Shown: positions 28,711-38,233 of the stretch, one piece after another
How positions within the stretch are numbered: position 1 is the first letter of the stretch
Layout: every line of letters begins with the position of its first letter
Origin: Tepidicella baoligensis
GTDB taxonomy: Bacteria; Pseudomonadota; Gammaproteobacteria; Burkholderiales; Burkholderiaceae_C
Length of the DNA stretch: 64,000 bases
NCBI RefSeq assembly: GCF_013432195.1
Contig: NZ_JACCDB010000001.1
Coordinates: 209,678 to 273,677, forward strand
Direction: 5' to 3'
The notes under the pieces: model-generated
The model's input: the letters and a program-made list of their open reading frames with translations, nothing else
The model's database searches: none
What the model was told of the DNA's origin: nothing
Position numbers and translations under genes: made by a program

Positions 28711-29636
28711 TTCAGATCGTCCTCGTCCTGGAAATGCGCCTCCACGTTGTGCGGCAGCAGTTGGATGGTGGCACGCAAACCGGGCACCGCGCTCATGAGG
28801 GCCTGCTCCACGCTGGCGCGCAGGGCAGCGGCCCGCCCCAGCGACCAGGCGGCGGGCAGGTGCATGTGCACATCCACGAAGCAACGGTGCCCTGCCCGAC
28901 GGGTGTGCAGGTGATCGAAGCGCACGATCACGGCCTCGCCGCGCCGATGTTCAAACTGCGCCAGCGTCTCCAGGATGATGGCCTGCACCTCGGGATCCAC
29001 CGCCTGATCCATCAGCCCCTGGGACGACTTCCACACCAACCTCGCCCCCTCGCGCAGGATGTTGAGCGCCACCGCGATGGCCACCACGGCATCCAGCCAG
29101 AGCCAGCCAGTGAACGCCACGAGCACCAGCCCGAGCAACACCCCGGCCGATGTCCACACATCGGTGAAGAGATGGCGGGCATCGCCCTCCAGCGCCATGG
29201 AGCGGTGCACGCGCGCGGCCTGCAACATCACCCAGGCCAGGAGGCCGTTGAGCGCCGCGCTGAACACGGACAGCCCCAGGCCCCAGCCCAGCTGCTCCAG
29301 CGGCTGCGGCACCAGCAGCCGGCCCACGGCCGCCCACAGGATGGCCAGCGCCGCGACGATGATCAACACCCCTTCGAAGCCCGACGAAAAGTACTCCGCC
29401 TTGTGATGGCCGTAGGGGTGGTCGTCATCGGCGGGACGCGCCGCCACCGTCACCATGAGCAGACCAAAGGTCGCGCCCGCGAGGTTGACCAGCGACTCCA
29501 GCGCATCCGACAGCAGGCTGATCGACCCCGTGATCCACCAAGCCGCCGTCTTGAGCACAATGGTCAGCAGAGCCACGACCACCGACACCGTCAGCAAGCG
29601 GCTGGGCGTCAGGCGCTGGATCAGGGTATGGTTCAT
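28707..29636 (-). CDS. Cation diffusion facilitator transporter
   Basis: A 309-residue inner-membrane protein with six predicted TM segments and a cytoplasmic C-terminal domain ([20 protein letters not shown]). The TM2 motif [12 protein letters not shown] and the TM5 motif [11 protein letters not shown] form the metal path. The usual TM2 His/Asp pair is Glu/Asn here, a variant found in a subgroup whose ion is uncertain (Zn, Fe or Mn). [20 protein letters not shown] is the family loop. It lies between tyrS and dtd, overlapping dtd by ATGA. Confidence 0.9.
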   Translation of the reverse strand: MNHTLIQRLTPSRLLTVSVVVALLTIVLKTAAWWITGSISLLSDALESLVNLAGATFGLLMVTVAARPADDDHPYGHHKAEYFSSGFEGVLIIVAALAILWAAVGRLLVPQPLEQLGWGLGLSVFSAALNGLLAWVMLQAARVHRSMALEGDARHLFTDVWTSAGVLLGLVLVAFTGWLWLDAVVAIAVALNILREGARLVWKSSQGLMDQAVDPEVQAIILETLAQFEHRRGEAVIVRFDHLHTRRAGHRCFVDVHMHLPAAWSLGRAAALRASVEQALMSAVPGLRATIQLLPHNVEAHFQDEDDLK

Positions 29637-29659
29637 ACCTTGTACGCGGGTTGTGCGGC

Positions 29660-30901
29660 TCAGCCCAGTGTGACCCGGGCAAATTTGCGCTTGCCCACCT
29701 GCACCACATAGGTGCCTGCAGGCAGTTTCAACCCCTTGTCGCTGACCGTGGATCCATCGACACGCACGCCGCCGCCATCGATGAGGCGATTCGCCTCGCT
29801 GGTGGACGGCGCCAGGTTGGCCTGCTTGAGCAGCACCCCGATCCCCAGCGGCGCCCCCGACAGAGCGACCTCGGGGATCTCGTCCGGCACGCCGCCCTTG
29901 CTGCGGTTGATGAAGTCCTGCACGGCCGCCTCGGCCGCCGCCGCGCTGTGAAAGCGGGCGGTGATCTCCTTGGCCAGCGCCACCTTGGCGTCCTTCGGAT
30001 TCGCCCCTTGCGCCACCGCCGCTTTCAGGGCCTCGATCTCGGCCTCCGACTTGAACGACAACAGGGTGTACCAGCGCCACATCAGTTCGTCGCTGATGCT
30101 CATCACCTTGGCGAACATGGTGTTGGCGTCTTCGGTAATGCCAATGTAATTGCCCTTGGACTTGGACATCTTCTCGACCCCGTCCAACCCCTCGAGCAGT
30201 GGCATGGTCAAAATGCATTGCGGCTCCTGCCCGTACTCGGCCTGCAGGTGGCGGCCCATGAGCAGATTGAACTTCTGGTCGGTGCCGCCCAGCTCCAAAT
30301 CGCTCTTGAGCGCCACCGAGTCATAGCCCTGCATCAGCGGGTAGAGAAACTCATGCACGCTGATGGGCGTTCCAGCCTTGAAGCGGTCATGGAAATCGTT
30401 GCGCTCCATCATGCGCGCCACGGTGTATTTGGCAGCCAGCTGGATCATGCCCATCGATCCCAGCGGCAAGCTCCATTCGCTGTTGTAGCGGATTTCGGTT
30501 TTCTCAGGATCCAACACCAGGCTGGCCTGCTTGTAATACGTCTCGGCGTTGACCTGGATCTGCTCGGGCGTCAACGGTGGGCGGGTGCTGTTGCGTCCCG
30601 ACGGATCGCCGATCAGGCTGGTGAAGTCGCCGATCAAAAAAATGACCGTATGGCCCAGATCCTGCAACTGGCGCATCTTGTTGAGCACCACGGTGTGGCC
30701 GATGTGGATGTCCGGAGCGGTCGGATCCAACCCCAGCTTGATACGCAACGGCTGGCCACTGGCTTCGCTTTTCTGCAACTTTTTCAGCCAATCCGCCTCA
30801 GGAATGAGTTCCTCGCAGCCGCGGCGTGTCACGGCCAGGGCGTGTTGGACGGCATCACTCACGGTGACGGGCGATTTCTCGGACGAGGAGCGTTCGGTCA
30901 T
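29660..30901 (-). CDS. tyrS: Tyrosyl-tRNA synthetase
   Basis: About 413 residues. Class I signatures are visible: [15 protein letters not shown] (HIGH) and [12 protein letters not shown] (KMSKS), with [14 protein letters not shown] and [10 protein letters not shown] typical of the TyrZ-like bacterial form. A C-terminal S4 RNA-binding domain follows ([18 protein letters not shown]). It charges tRNA(Tyr). The ATG at 30901 is preferred to an in-frame GTG at 30913. The 207-base gap to the divergent M23 gene must contain both promoters; no T-box or other leader structure is recognised there. Confidence 0.97.
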   Translation of the reverse strand: MTERSSSEKSPVTVSDAVQHALAVTRRGCEELIPEADWLKKLQKSEASGQPLRIKLGLDPTAPDIHIGHTVVLNKMRQLQDLGHTVIFLIGDFTSLIGDPSGRNSTRPPLTPEQIQVNAETYYKQASLVLDPEKTEIRYNSEWSLPLGSMGMIQLAAKYTVARMMERNDFHDRFKAGTPISVHEFLYPLMQGYDSVALKSDLELGGTDQKFNLLMGRHLQAEYGQEPQCILTMPLLEGLDGVEKMSKSKGNYIGITEDANTMFAKVMSISDELMWRWYTLLSFKSEAEIEALKAAVAQGANPKDAKVALAKEITARFHSAAAAEAAVQDFINRSKGGVPDEIPEVALSGAPLGIGVLLKQANLAPSTSEANRLIDGGGVRVDGSTVSDKGLKLPAGTYVVQVGKRKFARVTLG

Positions 30902-31108
30902 GAGGGTTTTCACAGATGTCGGACTGGCCGTACAGGTTTACAATCGCTGGCTGGATTGGCGAGGGATTTTATGTTGGCTCGCTTCTTGCTGCTCACGATA
31001 CCAACTCTTCTTGCAGCGCCGGAAAGCACGCCCACATCCCCATCGAAACCGCAAACCACCATTGTGCACCGCATCGGTACACCAGTTTGGTATTGACCCC
31101 ACAATCGC

Positions 31109-32443
31109 ATGAACGCATTGGCCCGACAAATCAAACACACGCTGAACCAGCACCCCAAACGGTTCATGACGGGCCTGGGCGCCATACTGCTGGGCACCGG
31201 CGTCACGGCATTCGGTATCGCCCCCCTGGAAGCCGACATCGACCAGATGCCGGTGCGTCAACTGGTCGAAACCGTCCAGCCGGGCGTGCTGTCGGCGCAG
31301 TCGGCATTCGAAGCTCCCGTGCCCTTCGTCCTGTTCCGCACCGACGTCACCCGCCGCGAAGATACCGTTCAAAGCCTGCTCCAGCGGCTGGGCGTCAACG
31401 ATGCCGAAGCCCAGCAATTCCTGCGCCGCAACAGCACCGCCGCCGAGCTCCTGCGTGGCCGTGCCGGCAAGCTGGTACGAGCTGAAACCGACGACAACCA
31501 GCAACTCATCCGTCTGACGGCCCGCTGGATCGTCAATGACAACGCCGACCACTACCAGCGTCTCGTGATCGAACGCCAGGCCGACGGCTTCGAGGCCCGG
31601 ATCGAGCAAAGCGAATTCACTTCCTCGGTACGCCTGAGCAGTGGCGTCATCCGCTCCTCACTGTTCGCCGCCACCGATGCCGCGCGCCTGCCCGACAGCA
31701 TCGCCTCGCAACTGGCGGACCTGTTCTCGGCCGACATCGACTTCCGGCGTGACCTGCGCGCCGGCGACACCTTCAGCGTCGTGTACGAGGCCCTGGAGGC
31801 CGACGGCGAACTGTTGCGCTACGGCCGGCTGCTCAGCGCCGAATTCGTCAACAAAGGCAAGACCCATCAGGTGCTCTGGTTCGAGGAGCCCGGCAAGAAA
31901 GGGGCTTACTACACCTTCGACGGTGAAAGCACCCGGCGCGCCTTCCTGGCATCACCGCTGGCGTTTTCCCGCATCAGCAGCGGCTACGGCATGCGCTTTC
32001 ATCCCGTACATGGCGGACGGCGCCCGCACCTCGGCGTGGACTACGCCGCCCCCACCGGTACGCCGGTGCGCACTGTCGGTGACGGCACGGTGCAATTCGC
32101 CGGCTGGCAGCGTGGCTATGGCAACGTGGTGTTCATCCAGCACCGCCAGGACAAGGTCACCGTGTACGCCCATTTGCACCGCATCGACGTGCGCCGGGGT
32201 CAGCGTGTCGAACAGGGCGATCTGATTGGCCAGGTCGGTTGTACCGGGGTTTGTACCGGACCACACCTGCACTTCGAATACCGTGTCCGCGGCGAACACC
32301 GCGACCCGCTGATCATTGCCCGTGAAGGCGGCGGCGGTGAACCGGTGTCAGCCAAGGCAAGGCCCGCCTTCAACGAAGCCGCCCAGGCCATGCGCCTGAA
32401 ACTGGCTTCGGCCAACACCATCGTTCAGGCCAGCGCTGACTGA
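31109..32443 (+). CDS. M23 family metallopeptidase (murein endopeptidase-like)
   Basis: A 444-residue envelope protein. Residues 20-42 are a membrane anchor or signal (MTGLGAILLGTGVTAFGIA). An OapA/LysM-like middle region (DTVQSLLQRLGVNDAEAQQF) precedes the LytM/M23 domain. Zinc ligands are visible in HPVHGGRRPHLGVDYAAPTG and GPHLHFEYRVRG. It probably cleaves peptidoglycan cross-links or activates amidases in the periplasm. It is followed 38 bases later by anmK, a recycling enzyme, so the pair may couple wall hydrolysis to recovery. Confidence 0.93.
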   Translation: MNALARQIKHTLNQHPKRFMTGLGAILLGTGVTAFGIAPLEADIDQMPVRQLVETVQPGVLSAQSAFEAPVPFVLFRTDVTRREDTVQSLLQRLGVNDAEAQQFLRRNSTAAELLRGRAGKLVRAETDDNQQLIRLTARWIVNDNADHYQRLVIERQADGFEARIEQSEFTSSVRLSSGVIRSSLFAATDAARLPDSIASQLADLFSADIDFRRDLRAGDTFSVVYEALEADGELLRYGRLLSAEFVNKGKTHQVLWFEEPGKKGAYYTFDGESTRRAFLASPLAFSRISSGYGMRFHPVHGGRRPHLGVDYAAPTGTPVRTVGDGTVQFAGWQRGYGNVVFIQHRQDKVTVYAHLHRIDVRRGQRVEQGDLIGQVGCTGVCTGPHLHFEYRVRGEHRDPLIIAREGGGGEPVSAKARPAFNEAAQAMRLKLASANTIVQASAD

Positions 32444-32481
32444 GCCGCACCCTCACGGGTGAGCCTGCTCCCGGTCGCACG

Positions 32482-33612
32482 ATGCTGGACGACGCTTACA
32501 TCGGCCTGATGTCCGGCACCTCGCTGGACGGCGTCGACGGTGTGCTGATGGTTTGGCCTGATGGGCGGGCCTCTCCTCGCGTCATCGCCTCAGCCTCGCT
32601 TGCCTTCCCTGCGGCATTGCGGCTCGCCTTCCTGGAATTGAACCAGCCAGGCGAGAACGAATTGCACCGCGCCGCCCAGGCGGCACATGCGCTCACCAGC
32701 CTGTACGCCGACCTCGTGCAAGAGCTTCTGCAGCAGGCCGGCGTGAGCCCTGCCGACGTGCGGGCCATCGGCGCCCATGGGCAAACGGTGCGCCATCAAC
32801 CGCCGGGCACCGCCAGCGCCGCGCCCTACACCATTCAGTTGAACCAGCCCGCACTGCTCGCCGAACGTTGCGGCATCACCGTGGTGGCCGACTTTCGCAG
32901 CCGCGACATCGCCGCTGGCGGCCAAGGCGCACCGCTGGTGCCGGCCTTTCACCGACACATCTTTGGCCGGACAGGCCACTCGGTCGCCGTGGTGAACATC
33001 GGCGGCATGGCCAACATCACGGCGCTGCCCGCTTCAGGCCCTGTGCGCGGGCTCGATACCGGTCCCGGCAACGTGCTCATGGACCTATGGTGCCACCGGC
33101 ACACCGGCGCCTGGTTCGACGATGACGGCCGCTGGGCCGCCAGCGGCACGGTGGACGCCTCGCTGCTGGCACACCTGCTGCAAACACCCTACTTTCACCA
33201 GAAAGGGGTCAAGAGCACCGGACGCGATCTCTTTCATGCCGCCTGGTTGGACACCCTTCTGCAAGACCATGCCCATTTGGCTCCAGCGGACGTACAGGCC
33301 ACACTCACCGCCCTGACGGCCCGCACCATCGCGGACACCCTGTGCGCATGGGACTGGGAAGGCAGCCCGCTGTCGCAGGTCTGGGTCTGCGGCGGTGGCA
33401 GTCGCAACACCACGCTGATGCGCATGCTCAGCCAAGCGCTGCCACAGGTTCCGGTGCAAGCCAGCGATGCCGCCGGCTGGCCCGCGCACTGGGTAGAGCC
33501 GGCCGCTTTTGCATGGCTTGCCCGGCAAACGATCCTAGGACTGCCCGGCAACCTGCCCAGCGTCACCGGCGCAGCGGGCCCCCGCGTGTTGGGTGCCATC
33601 TACCCCGCATGA
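32482..33612 (+). CDS. anmK: Anhydro-N-acetylmuramic acid kinase
   Basis: A 376-residue ASKHA-fold kinase starting MLDDAYIGLMSGTSLDGVDG, with the AnmK hallmark GLMSGTSLDG, FHRHIFG, VVNIGGMANIT, LDTGPGNVLMDLW and WVCGGGSRN. It cleaves and phosphorylates 1,6-anhydroMurNAc to MurNAc-6-P in murein recycling, working on products of lytic transglycosylases such as the Slt at 12.3 kb. It shares its transcription direction with the M23 gene and converges on erpA. Confidence 0.95.
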   Translation: MLDDAYIGLMSGTSLDGVDGVLMVWPDGRASPRVIASASLAFPAALRLAFLELNQPGENELHRAAQAAHALTSLYADLVQELLQQAGVSPADVRAIGAHGQTVRHQPPGTASAAPYTIQLNQPALLAERCGITVVADFRSRDIAAGGQGAPLVPAFHRHIFGRTGHSVAVVNIGGMANITALPASGPVRGLDTGPGNVLMDLWCHRHTGAWFDDDGRWAASGTVDASLLAHLLQTPYFHQKGVKSTGRDLFHAAWLDTLLQDHAHLAPADVQATLTALTARTIADTLCAWDWEGSPLSQVWVCGGGSRNTTLMRMLSQALPQVPVQASDAAGWPAHWVEPAAFAWLARQTILGLPGNLPSVTGAAGPRVLGAIYPA

Positions 33613-33635
33613 AAACGGGCTCCCGGAGGAGCCCG
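33611..33635 (-). terminator. Rho-independent terminator for erpA
   Basis: A perfect 8-base stem (CGGGCTCC/GGAGCCCG, 33616-33635) with a CGGA tetraloop. Read on the minus strand it is followed by TTTT (33612-33615). It lies 28 bases beyond the erpA stop, in the gap with the convergent anmK gene. Confidence 0.75.
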
Positions 33636-33663
33636 CACAGACCAGCGTTCAGCGGCGGATGGC

Positions 33664-34029
33664 TCAGACGCTGAAACTCGACCCACAGCCACAGGTCGTC
33701 GTGGCATTCGGGTTCTTGATGACGAATTGCGCCCCTTGCAGATCTTCCTTGTAATCGATCTCGGCGCCCACCAGATACTGGTAGCTCATGGCGTCGATCA
33801 GCAGGGTCACACCGTTTTTGGACATCTGGGTGTCGTCTTCGTTGACCACCTCGTCGAAGGTGAAGCCGTATTGGAAGCCGGAGCAACCGCCTCCCTGCAC
33901 GAACACGCGCAGTTTCAGGTCCGGGTTGCCCTCTTCGGCGATGAGCTCGGCGACCTTGGCTGCGGCGCTGTCGGTGAAGACCAGCGGGGCGGGCATGTCG
34001 GCTTCGACGTGTTCAGCTACAGCGCTCAT
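33664..34029 (-). CDS. erpA: Iron-sulfur cluster insertion protein ErpA (A-type carrier)
   Basis: A 121-residue protein from an ATG at 34029 ([20 protein letters not shown]). The A-type signature is complete: [18 protein letters not shown] and the C-terminal [14 protein letters not shown], giving Cys-x(n)-CxC. It carries a 2Fe-2S/4Fe-4S cluster to apoproteins, including isoprenoid-pathway enzymes. It stands downstream of rplM-rpsI, separated by their terminator and a 170-base gap that should hold its promoter. The longer frame to 34056 is not family-like. Confidence 0.95.
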   Translation of the reverse strand: MSAVAEHVEADMPAPLVFTDSAAAKVAELIAEEGNPDLKLRVFVQGGGCSGFQYGFTFDEVVNEDDTQMSKNGVTLLIDAMSYQYLVGAEIDYKEDLQGAQFVIKNPNATTTCGCGSSFSV

Positions 34030-34142
34030 GTGTGAATTCCCAATATCAACAAACATCGAAATAGTAAATCAAAGCAGTCGGGAATTCGGTCTGTGCGGCC
34101 ATTCCCGGTGTTGGCAAGAGGGTTTTTCTTCTCTCCATCGGC

Positions 34143-34180
34143 AAAAAGCCGCCCCTGGCAGACACACCAGCAGCGGCTTT
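34143..34180 (-). terminator. Rho-independent terminator of the rplM-rpsI operon
   Basis: On the minus strand AAAGCCGC (34180-34173) pairs with GCGGCTTT (34152-34145) and the second arm runs into TTTTT, a classic intrinsic terminator. It lies about 22 bases beyond the rpsI stop. Confidence 0.8.
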
Positions 34181-34201
34181 GACACAGCGCTTGCGCAGCG
34201 A

Positions 34202-34594
34202 TCAGCGCTTGGAGAACTGCTTGCGGCGGCGTGCAGAACGCAGACCGACCTTCTTGCGCTCCACCTCACGGGCGTCACGGGTCACGTAACCAGCAGCGCT
34301 CAACACGGGCTTGAGCGATGCATCGTAGTCGATGAGCGCGCGGGTGATGCCATGGCGCACAGCGCCGGCCTGGCCTGATTCACCACCACCGTGGACGTTG
34401 ACCTGGATGTCGAACGTTTCGGTGTTTTCGGTGAGCACCAAGGGTTGTTTGGCAATCATGATCGAAGTCTGACGGCCGAAAAACTGCTCGATGTCCTTGC
34501 CGTTGACCGTGATCTTGCCGGAGCCTTTTTTCAGAAACACGCGGGCGACGCTGGATTTGCGACGACCGGTACCATTGTTCCAATCACCAATCAT
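34202..34594 (-). CDS. rpsI: 30S ribosomal protein S9
   Basis: A 130-residue protein starting [20 protein letters not shown] and ending in the basic [12 protein letters not shown] tail that reaches the decoding centre. [20 protein letters not shown] is the family signature. It lies 9 bases behind rplM, the universal bacterial L13-S9 operon order. Confidence 0.98.
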   Translation of the reverse strand: MIGDWNNGTGRRKSSVARVFLKKGSGKITVNGKDIEQFFGRQTSIMIAKQPLVLTENTETFDIQVNVHGGGESGQAGAVRHGITRALIDYDASLKPVLSAAGYVTRDAREVERKKVGLRSARRRKQFSKR

Positions 34595-34603
34595 GTGAGC
34601 TCC

Positions 34604-35035
34604 TTAGATGTCCAACACTTTGGGCTGCTGGGCGGTGTGCGGGTGCTCGGCACCACCATACACCTTGAGCTTCTTGATCATGGCGTAACCCAGAGGGCCT
34701 TTGGGCAGCATGCCTTTGACGGCTTTTTCCAGGGCACGGCCGGGATGCTTGGCCTGCAGGTCGCGGAAGTTGGTGCCATAGATGCCACCGGGGAAGCCGG
34801 AGTGGCGGTAGTACACCTTGTCCAGGGCTTTGGTGCCCGTGACCTTGAGTTTGGATGCGTTGACCACGACGATGTAGTCCCCGGTGTCCACATGAGGGGT
34901 GTAGATGGCCTTGTGCTTGCCGCGCAGACGGCGTGCCACTTCGCTGGCGACACGTCCGAGCACCTTGTCGGTGGCGTCAATCACAAACCACTCGTGCACC
35001 ACCTCAGCGGGTTTTGCGCTGAAGGTTTTGGTCAT
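34604..35035 (-). CDS. rplM: 50S ribosomal protein L13
   Basis: A 143-residue protein from an ATG at 35035 ([20 protein letters not shown]). The L13 signature is present: [36 protein letters not shown] and [14 protein letters not shown]. It is the first gene of the rplM-rpsI operon. The 186-base gap to the divergent rlmJ gene contains the operon promoter; no leader structure could be recognised by eye. Confidence 0.98.
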   Translation of the reverse strand: MTKTFSAKPAEVVHEWFVIDATDKVLGRVASEVARRLRGKHKAIYTPHVDTGDYIVVVNASKLKVTGTKALDKVYYRHSGFPGGIYGTNFRDLQAKHPGRALEKAVKGMLPKGPLGYAMIKKLKVYGGAEHPHTAQQPKVLDI

Positions 35036-35221
35036 GAGATTTCTCACAGAGTTGGTTTGGCAGGTCCTTTTCCACGGTCGGTGCCGCTCTGATGGCAGCC
35101 TCTTAGGTGGTGTTTGGCCTTGTGCAGACCACTTCGCCGCGGAACCATAAATCGCTGCGAAGCCTTTCATTGTAACCCGAAACCGCTGAGCCAATCAATG
35201 GCGGTGCAGTACCATCGGCCC

Positions 35222-36139
35222 ATGTTTTCCTACCGCCACGCTTTTCACGCCGGCAATCACGCCGATGTGCTCAAACACCTGACCTGGTTGGCCATCTTGC
35301 GCTATCTGGGCCAGAAGGACACCGCCTTGCAGATCGTGGACACCCACGCCGGGGCCGGGCAGTATCGCTTGGATCAGGGCCATGCCCGCACCTCGGCCGA
35401 ATCAGACGCCGGCATCCTGCGACTGATGACGGCCGCCGAGACTGCTGCCGCTCGAGCACAGGCCATCCCCCACGCGGTGGCCGACTATCTGAACACCGTC
35501 AAGCAATTCAACGCGGATGGCCGTGTCCGCGTTTACCCCGGTTCTCCCTGGATCAGCCAAACCCTGTTGCGGCCGCAGGACAAGCTCAAGCTGTTTGAAG
35601 TCCATCCCACCGACGCCAAGCTGCTGTCCAAGCAAGTGGAGGAACTGGGCAAAGGCAAGCAGATCGAGGTGCTGCGCCGCAGTGGCTTTGATGGGCTCAA
35701 AGCGCTGTTGCCGCCACCGAGTCGCCGTGGCGCCGTGCTGATCGACCCGAGCTACGAACTGAAAACCGACTACCCGGCCGTACTGGACTGCCTGGAAGAC
35801 GCCCTCAAGCGCTTTCCGACCGGCACCTACGCGGTCTGGTATCCGATCATCGCGCGCCCCGAGGCCCATGCACTGGCGCGCAAACTCAAGGCACTGGGCA
35901 CCCGGCTGCAACGCCCCTGGCTCCAAGCCGAACTCAACGTGGGCTTGTTGCCCGAAGAAGGCACAGCCGCCAAGGTGGCCCAAGGCCAGCACCATGGTGG
36001 CATGCGGGCCAGCGGGATGCACGTCATCAACCCCCCATTCACCCTGGCTGCACAGCTCAGGGAATCGCTGCCGTGGGCGTTGGCCGCGCTGCGCGAACCC
36101 GTGGGCGCCAGTTGGAGCGTCACCCCCTCGAGCCCCTGA
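35222..36139 (+). CDS. rlmJ: 23S rRNA (adenine(2030)-N6)-methyltransferase RlmJ
   Basis: A 305-residue protein from an ATG at 35222 (MFSYRHAFHAGNHADVLKHL), the diagnostic RlmJ N-terminus. It continues with VDTHAGAGQYRL and the methyltransferase motif GAVLIDPSYE (DPPY-like, here DPSY). It methylates A2030 of 23S rRNA. The product ends ASWSVTPSSP. The frame is open upstream to 35114 but the extra sequence is unrelated. Confidence 0.95.
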   Translation: MFSYRHAFHAGNHADVLKHLTWLAILRYLGQKDTALQIVDTHAGAGQYRLDQGHARTSAESDAGILRLMTAAETAAARAQAIPHAVADYLNTVKQFNADGRVRVYPGSPWISQTLLRPQDKLKLFEVHPTDAKLLSKQVEELGKGKQIEVLRRSGFDGLKALLPPPSRRGAVLIDPSYELKTDYPAVLDCLEDALKRFPTGTYAVWYPIIARPEAHALARKLKALGTRLQRPWLQAELNVGLLPEEGTAAKVAQGQHHGGMRASGMHVINPPFTLAAQLRESLPWALAALREPVGASWSVTPSSP

Positions 36140-36270
36140 TGTGTTGGCACTCTTGAGCGGTGCGCGGCCCCAAGCCACCCGCCAGCGGAGGCGACAGTAC
36201 CAATCACCCCTGGCATCGGGTCAGGCACTGATGATGAGGTTGACGGCTTCTCGTTGCCCGACTAAGATAC

Positions 36271-36288
36271 GGACGGACCAGACAGTCC
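36271..36288. promoter_or_regulatory. Imperfect dyad upstream of the TetR gene, candidate operator
   Basis: GGACGGACCAGACAGTCC lies 37 bases before the TetR-type regulator. Its ends (GGAC/GTCC) and several inner positions are symmetric. Location and size fit an autoregulatory TetR operator controlling the regulator and the RND operon downstream. No binding evidence exists here. Confidence 0.4.
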
Positions 36289-36324
36289 ACTCTATGAGAA
36301 GTCCATATTGATCAGTTCCAGCGC

Positions 36325-36942
36325 ATGATCGCCAGCAAACCCACTCGTCAGCACAAACCCCCTGCCGTTCGGCAGGCCGAAATCCTGGCTGCGGCGGCCG
36401 AGGTGTTCGCCAAACATGGCTATCGTGGCTGCGAGGTACAAGATGTGGTCCTGCGCGCGGGGGTGGGTAAGGGCACGGTGTATCGATTTTTCCCCAGCAA
36501 GGAAGCCTTGTTCCTGGCCACCCTTCGGCATGGGCTCGATCAGCTCAGGGCCCTGACCCAGGCGGCCGTCGAGGATCGGGCCGATCCTCTGGACAAGGTG
36601 CGGGCGGCCGTGCGCGCCTATGTGCGGTTCTTCGAGACCCGGCCCGAGATGGTGGAACTATTCATCCAGGAACGTGCCGAATTCCGTGACCGCAGCAAGC
36701 CGCTCTATTTCCTTTACAAAGAGGCCGAACGCCAGGAATGGGTGGCATTGTTCCAGTCCATGGAGGACAGCGGATGCCTGCGACCGGGCTGTGCGGAAGC
36801 GGCTCTGGATGCGCTGGGGTATCTGCTCTACGGCTTCGTGCTGTCGATCAGCAGCCTTGGCGGTGTCCGCCACGCCGAGGCGGCCTTCGAGGAAATTTTC
36901 GAGCTTTATCTGCGGGGCGTGCTGTCCGGGGATAGGCACTGA
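36325..36942 (+). CDS. TetR/AcrR family regulator of the adjacent efflux operon
   Basis: A 205-residue protein with an N-terminal TetR helix-turn-helix (ILAAAAEVFAKHGYRGCEVQ ... VGKGTVYRFFPSKEALFLAT) and a helical ligand domain (AVRAYVRFFETRPEMVELFI) like regulators of RND pumps. It points the same way as the efflux genes, 109 bases upstream. It is probably a local repressor released by pump substrates; this is inferred from position. No strong ribosome site precedes the ATG. Confidence 0.88.
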   Translation: MIASKPTRQHKPPAVRQAEILAAAAEVFAKHGYRGCEVQDVVLRAGVGKGTVYRFFPSKEALFLATLRHGLDQLRALTQAAVEDRADPLDKVRAAVRAYVRFFETRPEMVELFIQERAEFRDRSKPLYFLYKEAERQEWVALFQSMEDSGCLRPGCAEAALDALGYLLYGFVLSISSLGGVRHAEAAFEEIFELYLRGVLSGDRH

Positions 36943-37051
36943 CACCGGTCGGGATGCGGCAAGCCTCTCGACTCCTTCAGATGATGCCCCACGCCGCCCG
37001 CATGAGGCTGGGTATTGTCAGAAACCACCCAAGATCAGGAGTAACACATTC

Positions 37052-38233
37052 ATGTTTCGAACCATGCTGACTCACCCGGTGTCGCGCCCGGTGCGTAACT
37101 TCCTGCCGTTGCTCATGCTCGGCTTCATCGCGGCCTGCGGCGGGGGCGCTGGGGATGCCGGACAACAGCAGGAACGCCCACCCCTGCCTGTGGCCGTGAC
37201 CCCGGTCGAACCCCGAAGCGTCGAGGTGGCCGCCGAATATGCCGGCCGGGTGCGCGGCCTGCGGGAGCTGGAGATCCGCGCCCGGGTAGATGGCATCCTG
37301 GAACAGCGGCTCTATCAAGAAGGGCAACCGGTGCAGGCGGGCGCGGTGCTGTTCCGCATCGATCCGGAGCCCTATGAGATCGCCCTGCGCCGGGCCCAGG
37401 CCGAGCAAGCCGATGCCGAGGCTGGCCTGGCGCAGGCGCAACGGGAGTGGCAGCGGATCTCGAACCTCTATGCCAGCGATGCCGTGAGCCGCCGGGAACG
37501 GGACCAAGCCGAGTCCCATCGCGAGATGGCCGAGGCCCGCGTGCAGCTGGCGCAAGCCGCGGTGGCCGATGCCGAGCGTAATCTGCGCTACACCGAGGTG
37601 CGCGCCCCGGCCAGCGGGATCACCGGGCTGGAGAGCTTCCCCGAGGGCAGCCTCATCGAGCGCGGGACGCTGCTGACCACCCTCACCCAGCATGATCCGG
37701 TCCATGTGCGCTTCGCCTTGCCCGAAAACGATGCGTTGGCCCAGGGGTTGGCCCGGCAGGCCATGGCCGCCGGCGGCCGTGGCCAACACCGCCGCGAGGC
37801 GCGGGTACGCCTGCCAGACGGCAGTTGGTATGAAAGACCCGGCGAAGTGGACTTCACCGCCAGCACCGTCGATCCCCGCACCGGCACGGTCTCTGCCCGG
37901 GTCGTGGTGAGGAACCCCGAGGGCCGGCTGGTTCCCGGCCAGTTCGTGCGGGTGCGCTTGGTGCTGGAGACCCTGAGCGATGTCTATGTTGTTGACCCGG
38001 CCGCCGTTGGCCAGGGGCGGGAAGGTGCGCAAGTGTTCGTGGTGGACGAACAAGGCCAGGCGCGCGCGCGCACAGTCACACTGGGGCCCATGATCGACGA
38101 GGGCCAGGTCATCGTCTCGGGTTTGACGCCGGGCGAGCGTGTGGTGGTCAACGGCACGGTGGCCCTGCGTGATGGCATGCGGGTTGCGGCCACCGAGGCC
38201 CAGGCCGGCGAACCGACGGGAGTGACACGCTGA
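37052..38233 (+). CDS. RND efflux periplasmic adaptor (MexA/AcrA family)
   Basis: A 393-residue lipoprotein: signal peptide with lipobox around IAACGGG, then the barrel-sandwich and hairpin domains (EIRARVDGILEQRLYQEGQP, VQAGAVLFRIDPEPYEIALR), a coiled coil (residues 115-180) and the beta-barrel (EVDFTASTVDPRTGTVSARV). It bridges the inner-membrane pump and the outer-membrane channel. AGGAG lies 9 bases before the ATG at 37052. The stop overlaps the pump ATG in TGATG. Confidence 0.95.
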   Translation: MFRTMLTHPVSRPVRNFLPLLMLGFIAACGGGAGDAGQQQERPPLPVAVTPVEPRSVEVAAEYAGRVRGLRELEIRARVDGILEQRLYQEGQPVQAGAVLFRIDPEPYEIALRRAQAEQADAEAGLAQAQREWQRISNLYASDAVSRRERDQAESHREMAEARVQLAQAAVADAERNLRYTEVRAPASGITGLESFPEGSLIERGTLLTTLTQHDPVHVRFALPENDALAQGLARQAMAAGGRGQHRREARVRLPDGSWYERPGEVDFTASTVDPRTGTVSARVVVRNPEGRLVPGQFVRVRLVLETLSDVYVVDPAAVGQGREGAQVFVVDEQGQARARTVTLGPMIDEGQVIVSGLTPGERVVVNGTVALRDGMRVAATEAQAGEPTGVTR

